Of a DNA stretch of 64,000 nucleotides, positions 26,170 through 34,661 are shown one piece after another. Positions within the stretch are counted from its first letter, which is position 1. Every line of letters begins with the position of its first letter. Origin of the DNA: an uncultured beta proteobacterium (GTDB lineage: Bacteria; Pseudomonadota; Gammaproteobacteria; Burkholderiales; Burkholderiaceae_C); the NCBI GenBank assembly GCA_903828235.1, contig CAIKLM010000130.1, positions 1 through 64,000 on the forward strand. Reading direction: 5' to 3'. The notes below the pieces were generated by a model. It was not told where the DNA came from. It was given only the letters and a program-made list of their open reading frames with translations, and did no database searches. Made by a program: the position numbers and the translations under genes.

Positions 26170-26841
26170 TCAGGCGGCGGGCGGCCCGGGCGGCGGCCGC
26201 ATCGAGCGCTCGACCCGGGTGGCCACCTCGCGGGCGAGTTCGTCCAGCGGCAGCTGCGCCCCGGGGACGCGACCGCCGCGCAGCGCCGCGGCGCCGTGGA
26301 TGGCGCTCCAGGCGAACAGGGCGTCGCGTGCGTCCGGCGGCGTGGCGACCACGCCGGTGCGGTGCAGGCCTATCAGCGCCGCGGGCAGGTAGTCGTGGCT
26401 GTGGCGGCGCTCGCGGGGTGCCGCGGTCGCGCGGTAGGCCGCGCTCTGCGCACCGAACATCAGCCGCCACAGCGCGGGCTCGGCATCGGCGAACGCCAGG
26501 TAGGCGTGTGCCAGGGCCTGCAGGCGCGACCGCGCCTCGGCGGCGTCGCGCGGCGGCCGCGCGATGTCGAACGCGGCGGCGAAGCGGGCCTCGAGGCGAT
26601 CGAAGCCGATGCGGGCCACCTCGAGCAGCAGGTCTTCGCGGCTGGCGAAGTGGCGGTAGGCGGCGGCCGGCGTCACGCCCAGGCCGGTGGCAAGCTGCCG
26701 CAGCGACAGGCCCTCGATGTCGGGCGCGGCCAGCGCGGCGTCGAGCAGGGCTTGGCGCAGGTTGCCGTGGTGGAAGCCCCTCGCAGTCACTCCCACGCCC
26801 CGGGCGGACCTGGACGGGGCGAGCGACGCGGCCTCGGGCAT
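26170..26841 (-). CDS. TetR-family transcriptional regulator
   Basis: This 223-residue repressor-type protein has a helix-turn-helix near residues 26-72 (FHHGNLRQALLDAAL ... LSLRQLATGLGVTPAAAYRHFASREDLL) and a C-terminal domain of the WHG type (LAHAYLAFADAEPALWRLMFG). It is co-directional with the GST and SDR genes downstream (35-base gap to GST), so it probably controls itself and them. Upstream of its start is AGTAAACACCAGTAACAT, containing two AGTAA repeats that may be part of the operator. The ATG at 26841 has no Shine-Dalgarno sequence. Confidence 0.88.
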   Translation of the reverse strand: MPEAASLAPSRSARGVGVTARGFHHGNLRQALLDAALAAPDIEGLSLRQLATGLGVTPAAAYRHFASREDLLLEVARIGFDRLEARFAAAFDIARPPRDAAEARSRLQALAHAYLAFADAEPALWRLMFGAQSAAYRATAAPRERRHSHDYLPAALIGLHRTGVVATPPDARDALFAWSAIHGAAALRGGRVPGAQLPLDELAREVATRVERSMRPPPGPPAA

Positions 26842-26847
26842 GAGTCG

Positions 26848-26877
26848 ATGTTACTGGTGTTTACTTCGGGCTCGCAA
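26848..26877 (-). promoter_or_regulatory. Candidate promoter of the TetR-GST-SDR unit (near-leaderless)
   Basis: On the minus strand TTGCGA (26877-26872) and TAACAT (26853-26848) are spaced by 18 bases, resembling -35 and -10 boxes. TAACAT ends only 6 bases before the ATG at 26841, so the transcript would begin at or next to the start codon. Two AGTAA repeats lie within the spacer/-10 region and could be bound by the TetR protein itself. Confidence 0.45.
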
Positions 26878-26893
26878 GCGCGTCGCGGCGTCG

Positions 26894-27529
26894 TCAGACG
26901 CTTCGGGGCAGCGGCAGGTCCAGCGTCGCCACCGGGGCGCCGGTTGCCGGGGCTTCGTGGCTGGCCACCACCCAGGCCTGCGCCGCGGCCCCGGCGTGGC
27001 GCGCCAGGGCCTCGTGCAGCCAGGCCGCCGAAGGCGCGTCGAGCGCGTTGAAGGGCTCGTCGAGCAGCACCACGGGCGTGCCGGCCGCCAGCGCCGCCGC
27101 CAGCCACACCTTGCGCTGGTTGCCGCTGGACAGCTGCGCGATGCGCGGCTCCAGGAACGGGCCCAGGCCCAGGCCCTGCACCGCCTCGGCCAGCGGGGCC
27201 TGGGCCGAGCGCGGGTACAGCGTGGCCATGAAGCCGAAGAACTCCGGCGCGCGCAGGTGATCGAAAGCCGGCGCACCGGGCCCGCACCAGAACACCTGCC
27301 GGCGGTAGCCCAGCGGGTCGGTGGCGGCATCGGCGCCCGCGGCCACGCGGCGGCCGGCGAAGGGCTCCAGCGCGCCGGCCAGCACCTTCAGCAGCGTGCT
27401 CTTGCCGCTGCCGTTGGCGCCGCGCAGCCAAGTCAGCCCCGGCGCGAAGGCGCCGTCCCACATCGTCAGCACGTGGCGGTTGCCGTACGAGAAGCACAGC
27501 CCCTCGGCCCGCAGCAGCGGCGCCGTCAC
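26894..27529 (-). CDS. ABC transporter ATP-binding protein (CcmA-like)
   Basis: This 211-residue ATPase has Walker A GANGSGKST near residue 37, a signature LSSGNQRKVWLAAAL, Walker B PVVLLDEPFNALD and a switch His in VVASHEAP. The LRGANGSGKSTLLKVLAG and RKVWLAAAL segments resemble CcmA-type exporter ATPases, but no other cytochrome c maturation gene is nearby. The GTG start overlaps the stop of the upstream membrane protein gene (GTGA), which should be its permease partner. Substrate is unknown. The protein is rich in Ala and Gly, and many residues look eroded compared with well-conserved ABC proteins. Confidence 0.8.
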   Translation of the reverse strand: MTAPLLRAEGLCFSYGNRHVLTMWDGAFAPGLTWLRGANGSGKSTLLKVLAGALEPFAGRRVAAGADAATDPLGYRRQVFWCGPGAPAFDHLRAPEFFGFMATLYPRSAQAPLAEAVQGLGLGPFLEPRIAQLSSGNQRKVWLAAALAAGTPVVLLDEPFNALDAPSAAWLHEALARHAGAAAQAWVVASHEAPATGAPVATLDLPLPRSV

Positions 27530-28674
27530 GGCAGCACCTCGCTGCCCAGGGCCACGGCCACCACCAGCAGGAAGAGCCAGCGTGCCGACTGCAGCGCGGC
27601 GTCGGCCAGGGGCACGCGCAGCACCAGCGCCACCGCCAGCACCAGCCAGCCGGCCCAGGCCGCGAGCACGGGCGCGTGGACGGCCGGCGCCGTGCCTAGC
27701 ACCACTGCGGCCAGGCCCGCCACGCCCGCCAGGGCCGGCGTGGCGGCGGCGGCGTCGAGCCGCCAGCCCCAGGCCCGCTGCGACAGCGGCAAGGCTGCGC
27801 AGGCTGCCAGCAGCGGGCGCAGCTCCAGCGCGGCCAGTGCCTGCGCGCGGGCAACCTCCGCCAGCACCAGCAGGGCCTGCAGCCCGAGCCACGCCGGTGC
27901 CCAGGCGGGCCGCCAGGCCGCCGCCGCCATCAGCAGCCCGCCTGCCCCCGCGGTGGCCAGCGCGTGACGCGCCGAACGCGGCGCCACCCCGCGCCCCAGC
28001 GGCCACAGCAGCAGCACCCGGCTGCGCAGCGCCCAGGGGCGTGATCGCAGCGCGCCCGCGGCGCTGCCGCCAGTGGCCAGTCCGGCCCACCGCGGCTGCG
28101 AGCCACGCCGACGCGCCTGCTGCATCAGCACGCCGCCGCCCAGCATCAGCGCCAGCGCCGCCAGGCCGGCGGCCACCACCGCGCCGGCCCGGCCGCCCAG
28201 CCAGGGCGGCGACTGCGCCAGCCACGCCAGCAGCCCGAGGCCCTGCAGCCCTGCCCAGGGCAGCGAAGCGAGCGCGACGATGCGCAGGTCGGACAGCCGC
28301 GTCGCGCGCGGCGCCAGCGGCAGCGCCCGTTCGGCCTCGCGCCAGGCCGTGGGCCACAGGCGCTGTCGCACGCTGGCCAGCAGGGCCAGGCCCACGCCGG
28401 CGCAGCCCAGCACCGCCAGCGGGGCCCAGACCCCGCCGGCCGCCGCGCCGCGGGCCAGCGGCAGCGCGGCCCAGGCGGCCAGCGCCTTTGCGACGCCCAG
28501 CGCCGTGTCCACCCCGGCCCCGCCGGTGGCCACCAGCACGGCCACGGCCGCGAACACCGCCCAGCGCCACACCCAGCGGCGCAAGGCCAGCCAGCAGGCC
28601 GCGGCGTGCACGCGGCCGTAGGACCAGCCCTCGAGGGCTGGCCCCTGGGTGGCTTCAGGAGGGCGGCGGATCAC
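27526..28674 (-). CDS. Polytopic membrane protein, putative ABC permease
   Basis: This 382-residue protein is very rich in Ala, Leu, Trp and Gly, with about eight to ten hydrophobic segments and few charged residues outside short Arg-rich loops. I recognise no permease signature. Its last bases overlap the GTG start of the ABC ATPase gene, and this coupling is the main reason to call it the membrane partner. The predicted start is GTG (28674); no good ribosome site is visible and a later start is possible. The thiolase gene ends 46 bases upstream on the same strand, after a GC-rich hairpin. Confidence 0.65.
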   Translation of the reverse strand: MIRRPPEATQGPALEGWSYGRVHAAACWLALRRWVWRWAVFAAVAVLVATGGAGVDTALGVAKALAAWAALPLARGAAAGGVWAPLAVLGCAGVGLALLASVRQRLWPTAWREAERALPLAPRATRLSDLRIVALASLPWAGLQGLGLLAWLAQSPPWLGGRAGAVVAAGLAALALMLGGGVLMQQARRRGSQPRWAGLATGGSAAGALRSRPWALRSRVLLLWPLGRGVAPRSARHALATAGAGGLLMAAAAWRPAWAPAWLGLQALLVLAEVARAQALAALELRPLLAACAALPLSQRAWGWRLDAAAATPALAGVAGLAAVVLGTAPAVHAPVLAAWAGWLVLAVALVLRVPLADAALQSARWLFLLVVAVALGSEVLP

Positions 28675-28686
28675 GTCGGCAGCGTA

Positions 28687-28704
28687 CCCGGCCCGGGGGC
28701 CGGG
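28687..28704 (-). terminator. GC hairpin after the thiolase gene
   Basis: CCCGGCC-CGGG-GGCCGGG is a perfect 7-base stem with a 4-base loop, 16 bases past the thiolase stop (minus strand). There is no T-run, so it may be only a weak or Rho-assisted terminator separating the thiolase from the membrane protein gene. Confidence 0.4.
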
Positions 28705-28720
28705 CAGCGCCCGCAGGCCG

Positions 28721-29905
28721 TCAGGCCCGCTCGAACACCGCGGCGATGCCCTGGCCGCCGCCGATGCACATCGTCACCAGCGCGTAGCGCTTGCCGGTGC
28801 GGTGCAGCTCGTGGATGGCCTTCACGGCCAGGAAGGCGCCGCTGCAGCCGATGGGGTGGCCCAGCGCGATGGCGCCGCCGTTGGGGTTGACCTTGGCCAT
28901 GTCGAACTCCAGGCCGCGCGCCACGGCCAGCGCCTGCGCGGCGAAGGCCTCGTTGCTCTCGATGACGTCGATCTGGTCCAGCGTCAGGCCGCCCTTCTTC
29001 AGCGCCAGGCGGGTGGCGGGGATCGGGCCCTCGCCCATGATCTCGTTGGGCACGCCGGCCACCGCGTAGCTCACCAGCCGCGCCAGCGGCTTCGCGCCCG
29101 CGCCGGCGGCCGCCTTGGCGTCGCCCAGCACCAGGAAGGCCGCGCCGTCGTTGATGCCGCTGGCGTTGCCGGCCGTGACCGTGCCGTCCTTCTTGAAGGC
29201 CGGCTTCATCTTGCCCAGCGTCTCCATCGTGGTGGAGGCCTTCACGTGCTCGTCGGTGTCGAAGACGACCTCGCCCTTCTTCGTCTGCTTCACGATGGGC
29301 ACGATCTGGCCCTTGAAGCGGCCCTCGGCGATGGCCGCGGCCGCCTTGCGGTGCGACTCCACCGCGAAGGCGTCCTGCTCCTCGCGCGTGAGGCCCCACT
29401 TGACGGCCAGGTTCTCGGCCGTGATGCCCATGTGGCCGACGCCGAAGGGGTCGGTCAGCGTCGCCACCATGGTGTCGATCATCTGCACGTTGCCCATGCG
29501 CGCGCCGCTGCGCATCTGCGTGCTGAGGTAGCCGCCGCGGCTCATGACCTCCACGCCGCCGCCGACACCGTACTCGCAGTCGCCGAGCAGGATGTTCTGC
29601 GCGGTGGTGACGATGGCCTGCAGACCGCTGCTGCACAGCCGGTTGACGGCCATGGCCACGCTGTCCATCGGCAGGCCCGCCTGGATGCTGGCCACGCGCG
29701 GCACGTAGGCGAAGCGGCTCTCGGTGGGGATGGTGTTGCCCACCGTGACGTAGTTGATCTGCGCCGGGTCGATGCCGCTGGCGCCGACGCTGGCCTTCAT
29801 AACGGTGCCCGCGAGCTCGGCCGGCTCGATGTCGGCCAGGCTGCCGGCGAAGGTGCCGATGGCAGAACGGAGGGCGGAAAGGACGACGACGTCGCGCTGG
29901 CTCAT
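28721..29905 (-). CDS. Acetyl-CoA acyltransferase (thiolase), BktB-like
   Basis: This 394-residue thiolase has the acyl-accepting Cys91 (NRLCSSGLQAI), His350 (LGHPIGCSGA) and Cys380 (TMCIGGGQG). These three residues define the biosynthetic-type thiolase active site. Segments such as ILLGD, HMGITAENLA, FDTDEHVK and YALVTMCIGGGQGIAAVFER closely follow, from memory, the Cupriavidus beta-ketothiolase BktB, which makes C4-C5 beta-ketoacyl-CoA for polyhydroxyalkanoate copolymers. It can also act in beta-oxidation. PHA phasins elsewhere in the window agree with a storage role. No phaB or phaC is adjacent. Confidence 0.92.
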   Translation of the reverse strand: MSQRDVVVLSALRSAIGTFAGSLADIEPAELAGTVMKASVGASGIDPAQINYVTVGNTIPTESRFAYVPRVASIQAGLPMDSVAMAVNRLCSSGLQAIVTTAQNILLGDCEYGVGGGVEVMSRGGYLSTQMRSGARMGNVQMIDTMVATLTDPFGVGHMGITAENLAVKWGLTREEQDAFAVESHRKAAAAIAEGRFKGQIVPIVKQTKKGEVVFDTDEHVKASTTMETLGKMKPAFKKDGTVTAGNASGINDGAAFLVLGDAKAAAGAGAKPLARLVSYAVAGVPNEIMGEGPIPATRLALKKGGLTLDQIDVIESNEAFAAQALAVARGLEFDMAKVNPNGGAIALGHPIGCSGAFLAVKAIHELHRTGKRYALVTMCIGGGQGIAAVFERA

Positions 29906-30135
29906 GGGGCTATCTCCGGCTGGATGATGGTGAATCGATGGAAAACCCTAACTTTACGCCCCGGGCGCTGGCGTGGGCCTGACAAACCCCGGCTGCCGGC
30001 GGGAGCCCACGGGTGCGGCGCGGCCCGGCGCAGATCCCCTCCACGATCCAGGGGAGTTGCGGGCCTTGCGTAACGGTCGTGTCACGCCCCGTGTTCCATG
30101 CTCGGCGCGGTCACGAATTCCACAGGAGAACCCGC

Positions 30136-30798
30136 ATGCCGTCTCCCCGCACGCTCCCCGCCGCCGCCGTCGTCGCTGCCAGCCTGGCCCTGCTGGCCGG
30201 CACCGCGCAGGCCACCATGCTCACCTTCACCAGCATCAGCAACCTCGGACCTGCTAACGGCGCCGACTACGGCGACCGCGTCACCGCTGCCGGCCCCGGC
30301 ATCGGCCTGGAGGGCGGGGCCACGCCGAACATCGTGCTCGACTTCGTGCCCACGAGCACCGCCTCGCCGTTCACGGTGTACCCCGGTGGCTACGCCTCGC
30401 TGTCCTCGGCGCTGGGCCACACGTCCTTCAACGTCAAGGGCTACGTGCAGTTCACGCTCGACCCCGGCTGGGACGTGGTGCTCACCAGCTTCGACGTGGC
30501 GGGCTGGTCGTCGGGCACCTACCCGGACAGCCGCATCCGCGTGGTCGACACCGCGGGCGCGACGCTGTTCGACTCGGGTTCGTTCACCTTCCCTGCGAGC
30601 ACGGTGCAGTCGTTCCTGCCGGCGCCCATCCGCTCCTCGCTGCCGCTGAGGCTGGTGATCGACGACTTCGGCGACCTGGGCATCGACAACGTGCTGTTCA
30701 GCCAGGTGGCCACCATCCCCGAGCCCGGCACCTGGGCCCTGTGGCTGGCGGGCGTGGGCGTGCTGGGCACGCTGGCGCGGCGGCGCGCGCGGGGCTGA
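30136..30798 (+). CDS. PEP-CTERM sorted exported protein
   Basis: This 220-residue protein has a signal peptide (AAAVVAASLALLAGTAQA, cleaved near residue 26) and a beta-rich body of Gly, Ser and Thr. It ends in a textbook PEP-CTERM tail: PEPGTWALWLAGVGVLG followed by ARRRARG. Such tails are recognised by an exosortase (EpsH/XrtA), which cleaves at the PEP motif and releases or anchors the protein at the outer surface, usually in exopolysaccharide-forming bacteria. No exosortase is in the window. ACAGGAGA precedes the ATG at 30136. The body has no domain I recognise. Confidence 0.88.
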   Translation: MPSPRTLPAAAVVAASLALLAGTAQATMLTFTSISNLGPANGADYGDRVTAAGPGIGLEGGATPNIVLDFVPTSTASPFTVYPGGYASLSSALGHTSFNVKGYVQFTLDPGWDVVLTSFDVAGWSSGTYPDSRIRVVDTAGATLFDSGSFTFPASTVQSFLPAPIRSSLPLRLVIDDFGDLGIDNVLFSQVATIPEPGTWALWLAGVGVLGTLARRRARG

Positions 30799-30801
30799 GC
30801 C

Positions 30802-30853
30802 CCGTCCGGGCCGCCCAGGTGCAGGCCCGGCAGGACGGCGCGGCCGGCCGCGC
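30802..30853 (+). terminator. Paired hairpins after the PEP-CTERM gene
   Basis: CCGTCC (30802-30807) pairs with GGACGG (30833-30838), with further G/C pairing inside. It is followed at once by the 16-base perfect palindrome GCGCGGCCGGCCGCGC (30838-30853). The stems begin just after the PEP-CTERM stop and before creB. There is no T-run; termination is plausible but unproven. Confidence 0.4.
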
Positions 30854-30944
30854 GGCCGGACCGTGCCGCTGGCGCCGGTGAACGGGTGCGGCGGACTATC
30901 CTTCGACCCGGCTTCCCGCTTCTGCCGGTACGTCGCCCCACCCG

Positions 30945-31652
30945 ATGCCTGCCCGACTCCTGCTGCTCGAAGACGAACAGGCCATCGCCGACTCGCTGCT
31001 GTACGTGCTGCGCAGCGAGGGCTTCGAGGTCGTGCACCACCGCCTGGCCCGCGATGCGCTGGCCGAGGTGGAGCGGCAGGTGCCCGACCTGGCGCTGCTG
31101 GACGTGGGCCTGCCCGACGGCAACGGGTTCGACGTGTGCCGTGCCCTTCGGCGCAGCCACGGCCTGCCGATCGTGTTCCTGACCGCCCGCGACGATGAGA
31201 TCGACCGCGTGCTGGGCCTGGAACTGGGCGCCGACGACTACGTGGGCAAGCCCTTCTCGCCGCGCGAGGTGTGCGCGCGCGTCAAGGCCGTGCTGCGGCG
31301 CACGGCCACGGGCGCCCGGGCGGCGTCCTCCCCCGACGTGGCGGCGGGAGCGCAGGCCCCCGCCCACCGCCTGCTGCGGCTGGACGAAGCCCACCAGCGC
31401 ATCCACGGCCCGCAGGGGCCGCTGCCGCTGACGCGGCTGGAGTACCGGTTGCTGGCGGTGCTGCTGCGCCAGCCGCAGCGCATCTTCTCGCGCGCCGAGC
31501 TGATGTCGCGGGTATGGGCCGAGGCGCCCGACACCGCGGACCGCACGGTCGATGCCCATGTGAAGCTGGTGCGCGGCAAGCTGCGCGAGGCCGGGCTGCC
31601 GGCCGACCTGATCCAGACCCACCGCCACATGGGCTACTCGCTGCAGCCCTGA
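30945..31652 (+). CDS. creB: Response regulator CreB (OmpR family)
   Basis: This 235-residue regulator has a receiver domain with the acidic pair in LLLEDEQ, phospho-acceptor Asp53 (LALLDVGLPDGNG) and Lys near 103 (VGKPFSPRE). The C-terminal winged helix (PLTRLEYRLLAVLL ... ADRTVDAHVKLVRGKLREAG) binds DNA. It is followed 9 bases later by a CreC-type kinase and then CreD, the order of the E. coli creBCD operon. That linkage identifies it as CreB rather than another OmpR-type protein. CreB binds TTCAC direct repeats, and such a site lies before creD here. Confidence 0.9.
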   Translation: MPARLLLLEDEQAIADSLLYVLRSEGFEVVHHRLARDALAEVERQVPDLALLDVGLPDGNGFDVCRALRRSHGLPIVFLTARDDEIDRVLGLELGADDYVGKPFSPREVCARVKAVLRRTATGARAASSPDVAAGAQAPAHRLLRLDEAHQRIHGPQGPLPLTRLEYRLLAVLLRQPQRIFSRAELMSRVWAEAPDTADRTVDAHVKLVRGKLREAGLPADLIQTHRHMGYSLQP

Positions 31653-31661
31653 GACAGGCTC

Positions 31662-33140
31662 ATGCGCATCGGACTTCGGCTGCTGCTGGCCTTCCTGCTG
31701 GTGCTGGGCCTGGGCCTGGTGGTGGTGTTGCAGGTGTTCCTGGAGGAGATCAAGCCCGGCACGCGCATGGCCATGGAAGACAGCCTGGTGGACACCGCCT
31801 ACACGCTGGCGCAACTGGCCGCCCCCGAGTTGAAGGCCGGCACCCTGGCCACCGGCGCCTTCGCGCAGGCCCTGCGCGCGCTGCCCGACGTGCGCCCGCA
31901 GGCCACGCTCTGGGGCTTCCCCAAGGAACGCATCGACACGCAGGTGAGCGTCACCGACGCCCGGGGCGTGGTGGTGTTCGACACCCGGCCCGGGTTCATC
32001 GGCCGCGACCACTCGCGCTGGAACGACGTGCTGCGCACGCTGCGGGGCGAGTACGGCGCCCGCTCCAGCGCCACCGCGCCCGACCGGCCCGACGACACCG
32101 TGATGCACGTGGCTGCGCCCATCCGCGACGACGGCCGCATCATCGGCGTGCTGACCGTCTCGCGGCCCAACCGCACGCTCGAACCCTACATCGACCGCGG
32201 CCGGCAGCGCGTGCTCACGGCCTCGTGGGTGCTGCTGGGCGTCACGCTGGCCGTGGGCGGCCTGCTCACGTGGTGGATCGCCAGCTCGCTGCAGCGGCTG
32301 CAGGCCTATGCCCTTGCCGTGGCCCGCGGCGACCGCGCCGTGCCGCCGCGCATGGGCCGCTTCAGCGGCAACACCGAGTTCCACGACCTGGCGCAGGCGG
32401 TCGAGCGCATGCGGCTGCGCCTGGAGGACAAGGCCTACGTCGAGCACTACGTGCACACCCTCACGCACGAGCTGAAGAGCCCGCTGGCGGCCCTGCGCGG
32501 CGCGGCCGAGGTGCTGCAGGAGCCGCTGCCCGAGCCCGAGCGCCAGCGCTTCGCGACCCACGTGCAGCGGCAGACCGAGCGGCTGCAGCAGCTCATCGAC
32601 CGTTTGCTGGGCCTCGTTGCCGTGGAACAGATGCGCCAGCTGCAGGACGCCGAGGTGCTGGATGTCGCCGCCCTCACGCGCGAACGCGTGGCCGCCCAGG
32701 AGCCGCGCCTGCGCCGCAAGGGCCTGCAGGTGCAGGCCGCGCTGGACGACACGCTGCGCGTGCGCGGCAGCCGGTTCCTGTTGTCTCAGGCCCTGCACAA
32801 CCTGCTGGACAACGCCATCGACTTCTCGCCGCCGGGCGGCACGCTGCACATCGCGTGGCATCGCGCGGAAGACCACCCGAACGAGGCCACGTGGTCGGTG
32901 CGCGACGAAGGGCCGGGCGTGCCCGACTACGCCCTGCCGCGCGTGTTCGAGCGCTTCTACTCGTTGCCGCGACCGGACACGCAGGAGCGCAGCTCGGGCC
33001 TGGGCCTGTGCTTCGTGCACGAGGTCTGCGAGCTGCACCGGGGCCGCGTGAGCGTCGACAACCTGCCCGGCGGCGACGCGGCCACCGCGCCGGCGGGCTG
33101 CCGCGCCAGCCTGACGCTGCCGCTTCACGACGCGGCTTGA
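31662..33140 (+). CDS. creC: Sensor histidine kinase CreC
   Basis: This 492-residue inner-membrane kinase has one helix at residues 3-25, a periplasmic sensing domain up to about 185, a second helix (ASWVLLGVTLAVGGLLTWWI), and a HAMP-like linker. Then come the H-box THELKSPLAALRG with His near 269 and ATP-binding motifs NLLDNAIDFSPPGG, RDEGPGVP and SSGLGLCFVHE. FYSLPRPDTQERSSGLGL in the ATP lid is typical of CreC. It phosphorylates CreB. In enteric bacteria the system responds to carbon source and fermentation state, and in other Gram-negatives to beta-lactam damage. The signal here is unknown. Confidence 0.92.
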   Translation: MRIGLRLLLAFLLVLGLGLVVVLQVFLEEIKPGTRMAMEDSLVDTAYTLAQLAAPELKAGTLATGAFAQALRALPDVRPQATLWGFPKERIDTQVSVTDARGVVVFDTRPGFIGRDHSRWNDVLRTLRGEYGARSSATAPDRPDDTVMHVAAPIRDDGRIIGVLTVSRPNRTLEPYIDRGRQRVLTASWVLLGVTLAVGGLLTWWIASSLQRLQAYALAVARGDRAVPPRMGRFSGNTEFHDLAQAVERMRLRLEDKAYVEHYVHTLTHELKSPLAALRGAAEVLQEPLPEPERQRFATHVQRQTERLQQLIDRLLGLVAVEQMRQLQDAEVLDVAALTRERVAAQEPRLRRKGLQVQAALDDTLRVRGSRFLLSQALHNLLDNAIDFSPPGGTLHIAWHRAEDHPNEATWSVRDEGPGVPDYALPRVFERFYSLPRPDTQERSSGLGLCFVHEVCELHRGRVSVDNLPGGDAATAPAGCRASLTLPLHDAA

Positions 33141-33161
33141 GGGCGCCGCCGCGGTTGCGGC

Positions 33162-33177
33162 TTCACGCCCGTTTCAC
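33162..33177 (+). promoter_or_regulatory. cre tag: CreB binding site upstream of creD
   Basis: TTCACGCCCGTTTCAC is a perfect match to the E. coli cre tag TTCAC-N6-TTCAC, the CreB recognition sequence. It lies 22 bases after the creC stop and 91 bases before the creD ATG. A CAGAAT hexamer at 33210-33215 could be the -10 of the creD promoter. I looked for the same site before creB and did not see it. Confidence 0.8.
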
Positions 33178-33268
33178 GTTCGGCGCATGGCCGCTGCACC
33201 GGGGCTTTCCAGAATGGGACGAGGACGACGCGACGTGTCCACACCCCCCACTCTCCCCGGAGCAGCCC

Positions 33269-34615
33269 ATGAACCGATTTCCCCTGCTCGGCAAGTTGCT
33301 GACCATCGCTGCGCTCACCGTCGTGCTGCTGGTGGCGCTGGCCGCGGTGCGCGGCATCGTCAACGAGCGCAGCGGCTACCGTCAGCAGGCGCAGGCCGAG
33401 GTGGCCGCGGCGCACGCCGGCCCGCAGACCGTGGTCGGCCCCGTGCTGTGGTGGCCCTACACCGAGACCCTCGTCCGCACGGTCAAGGACGACACCGAAG
33501 CCGGCCCGCGGCAGCGCCAGGAGCTCGTCACCGAAGAACACGTCCTGCTGGTGTATCCCGCCACATGGAAGGTCCGCAGCCAGCTCGTCCCCGAGCAGCG
33601 GCGCCGCGGCATCTTTCCCGTCACGGTCTACGTCAGCCAGCACCAGGCCAGCGGCGAGTTCGTGTTGACCGAGCCCCAGCCCGCCCGGCCGGGCGGGCAG
33701 GTCAAGATGGGCCGACCGCTGCTGCTGATGGGCGTGAGCGACGCCCGCGGGCTGCTGGGTGCGCCGCGGGTGCAGATCGCGGGCCAGACGCTGGCCCTGC
33801 AGCGGGCCCCGGCCCGCGCGCCGTTGCCCCTGGCCGCCGAGGTCGACCCCGACCTGCTGCGGCCCGGGGCCACGCTGGCGCTGGAGCTGCAGTTCGAGCT
33901 CGCCGGCACGGGCCGCATCGGCTGGGTGCCCCTGGCCGACGACACCACCGTCACGCTCACCTCCGCCTGGCCGCACCCCAGCTTCGGCGGCAGCTTCCTG
34001 CCGCGCAGCCGCAGCGTGACGGCGCAAGGCTTCGAGGCCACCTGGCGAGTGCCGGCCTTGTCCACGCAGGCGCAGGCGATGTTCACGGCCCGCGGTGACA
34101 AGCGCCCGCCGCCCGAGCAGTTCCACGTGACGCTGGCCGACCCGATCGACCCCTACCGCCTGGCCGAGCGCGCCGCCAAGTACGGCCTGCTCTTCATCGG
34201 CCTGACCTTCGCCGCCTTCTTCGTGCTGGAGACGGTGCGTCGCTGGCGCATCCACCCCGTGCAGTACCTGATGATCGGCGCGGCGCTGGTGCTGTTCTTC
34301 CTGATGCTGCTGTCGATCGCCGAGCACCTGCCCTTCGCCGTGGCCTACGCGCTGGCCACCACCGCGTGCATCGGCCTGCTGGCCCACTACCTGCGCCACG
34401 TGCTGGGAGGCTGGGGCCCTGGCCTGGGCATGAGCGGCCTGCTCGCCGCGCTGTACGGCGTGCTCTACGGCATCCTGATGTCGGAGGACAACGCGCTGCT
34501 GATGGGCTCGCTGCTGCTGTTCGGCGTCCTGGCCGGCGTGATGACGGTGACGCGCAAGCTGGACTGGTACGGCGTCGGCAAGCCTGCGGCACCGCTGCAG
34601 TCCCCGCGCGCCTGA
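33269..34615 (+). CDS. creD: Inner-membrane protein CreD
   Basis: This 448-residue protein has an N-terminal helix (LLTIAALTVVLLVALAAVRGIV) followed by the family motif ERSGYRQQAQAEVAAAHAGPQTVVGPVLWWPY. It then has a large periplasmic domain (about residues 60-300) and six C-terminal helices (RAAKYGLLFIGLTFAAFFVLE ... MSEDNALLMGSLLLFGVLA). This is the CreD/CreD-like layout. CreD is the main CreBC target and affects envelope integrity and resistance to colicin E2 and beta-lactams. Its biochemical role is unknown. The gene has its own cre-tag promoter region. GGAGCAGCCC before the ATG provides a ribosome site. Confidence 0.93.
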   Translation: MNRFPLLGKLLTIAALTVVLLVALAAVRGIVNERSGYRQQAQAEVAAAHAGPQTVVGPVLWWPYTETLVRTVKDDTEAGPRQRQELVTEEHVLLVYPATWKVRSQLVPEQRRRGIFPVTVYVSQHQASGEFVLTEPQPARPGGQVKMGRPLLLMGVSDARGLLGAPRVQIAGQTLALQRAPARAPLPLAAEVDPDLLRPGATLALELQFELAGTGRIGWVPLADDTTVTLTSAWPHPSFGGSFLPRSRSVTAQGFEATWRVPALSTQAQAMFTARGDKRPPPEQFHVTLADPIDPYRLAERAAKYGLLFIGLTFAAFFVLETVRRWRIHPVQYLMIGAALVLFFLMLLSIAEHLPFAVAYALATTACIGLLAHYLRHVLGGWGPGLGMSGLLAALYGVLYGILMSEDNALLMGSLLLFGVLAGVMTVTRKLDWYGVGKPAAPLQSPRA

Positions 34616-34661
34616 ACGGCGGCGGCGTCGGGGGCGGCGGCTTCCCCGCCGGCCGCGTGCG

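Noticed and set aside
26894-27529. Cytochrome c maturation ATPase (ccmA)
   Set aside because: The ATPase resembles CcmA, but no ccmB, ccmC or other ccm gene is adjacent and its partner is an unrelated-looking membrane protein.
30799-30944. A second cre tag in front of creB
   Set aside because: Only single TTCAC-type half sites are present there; no TTCAC-N6-TTCAC on either strand.
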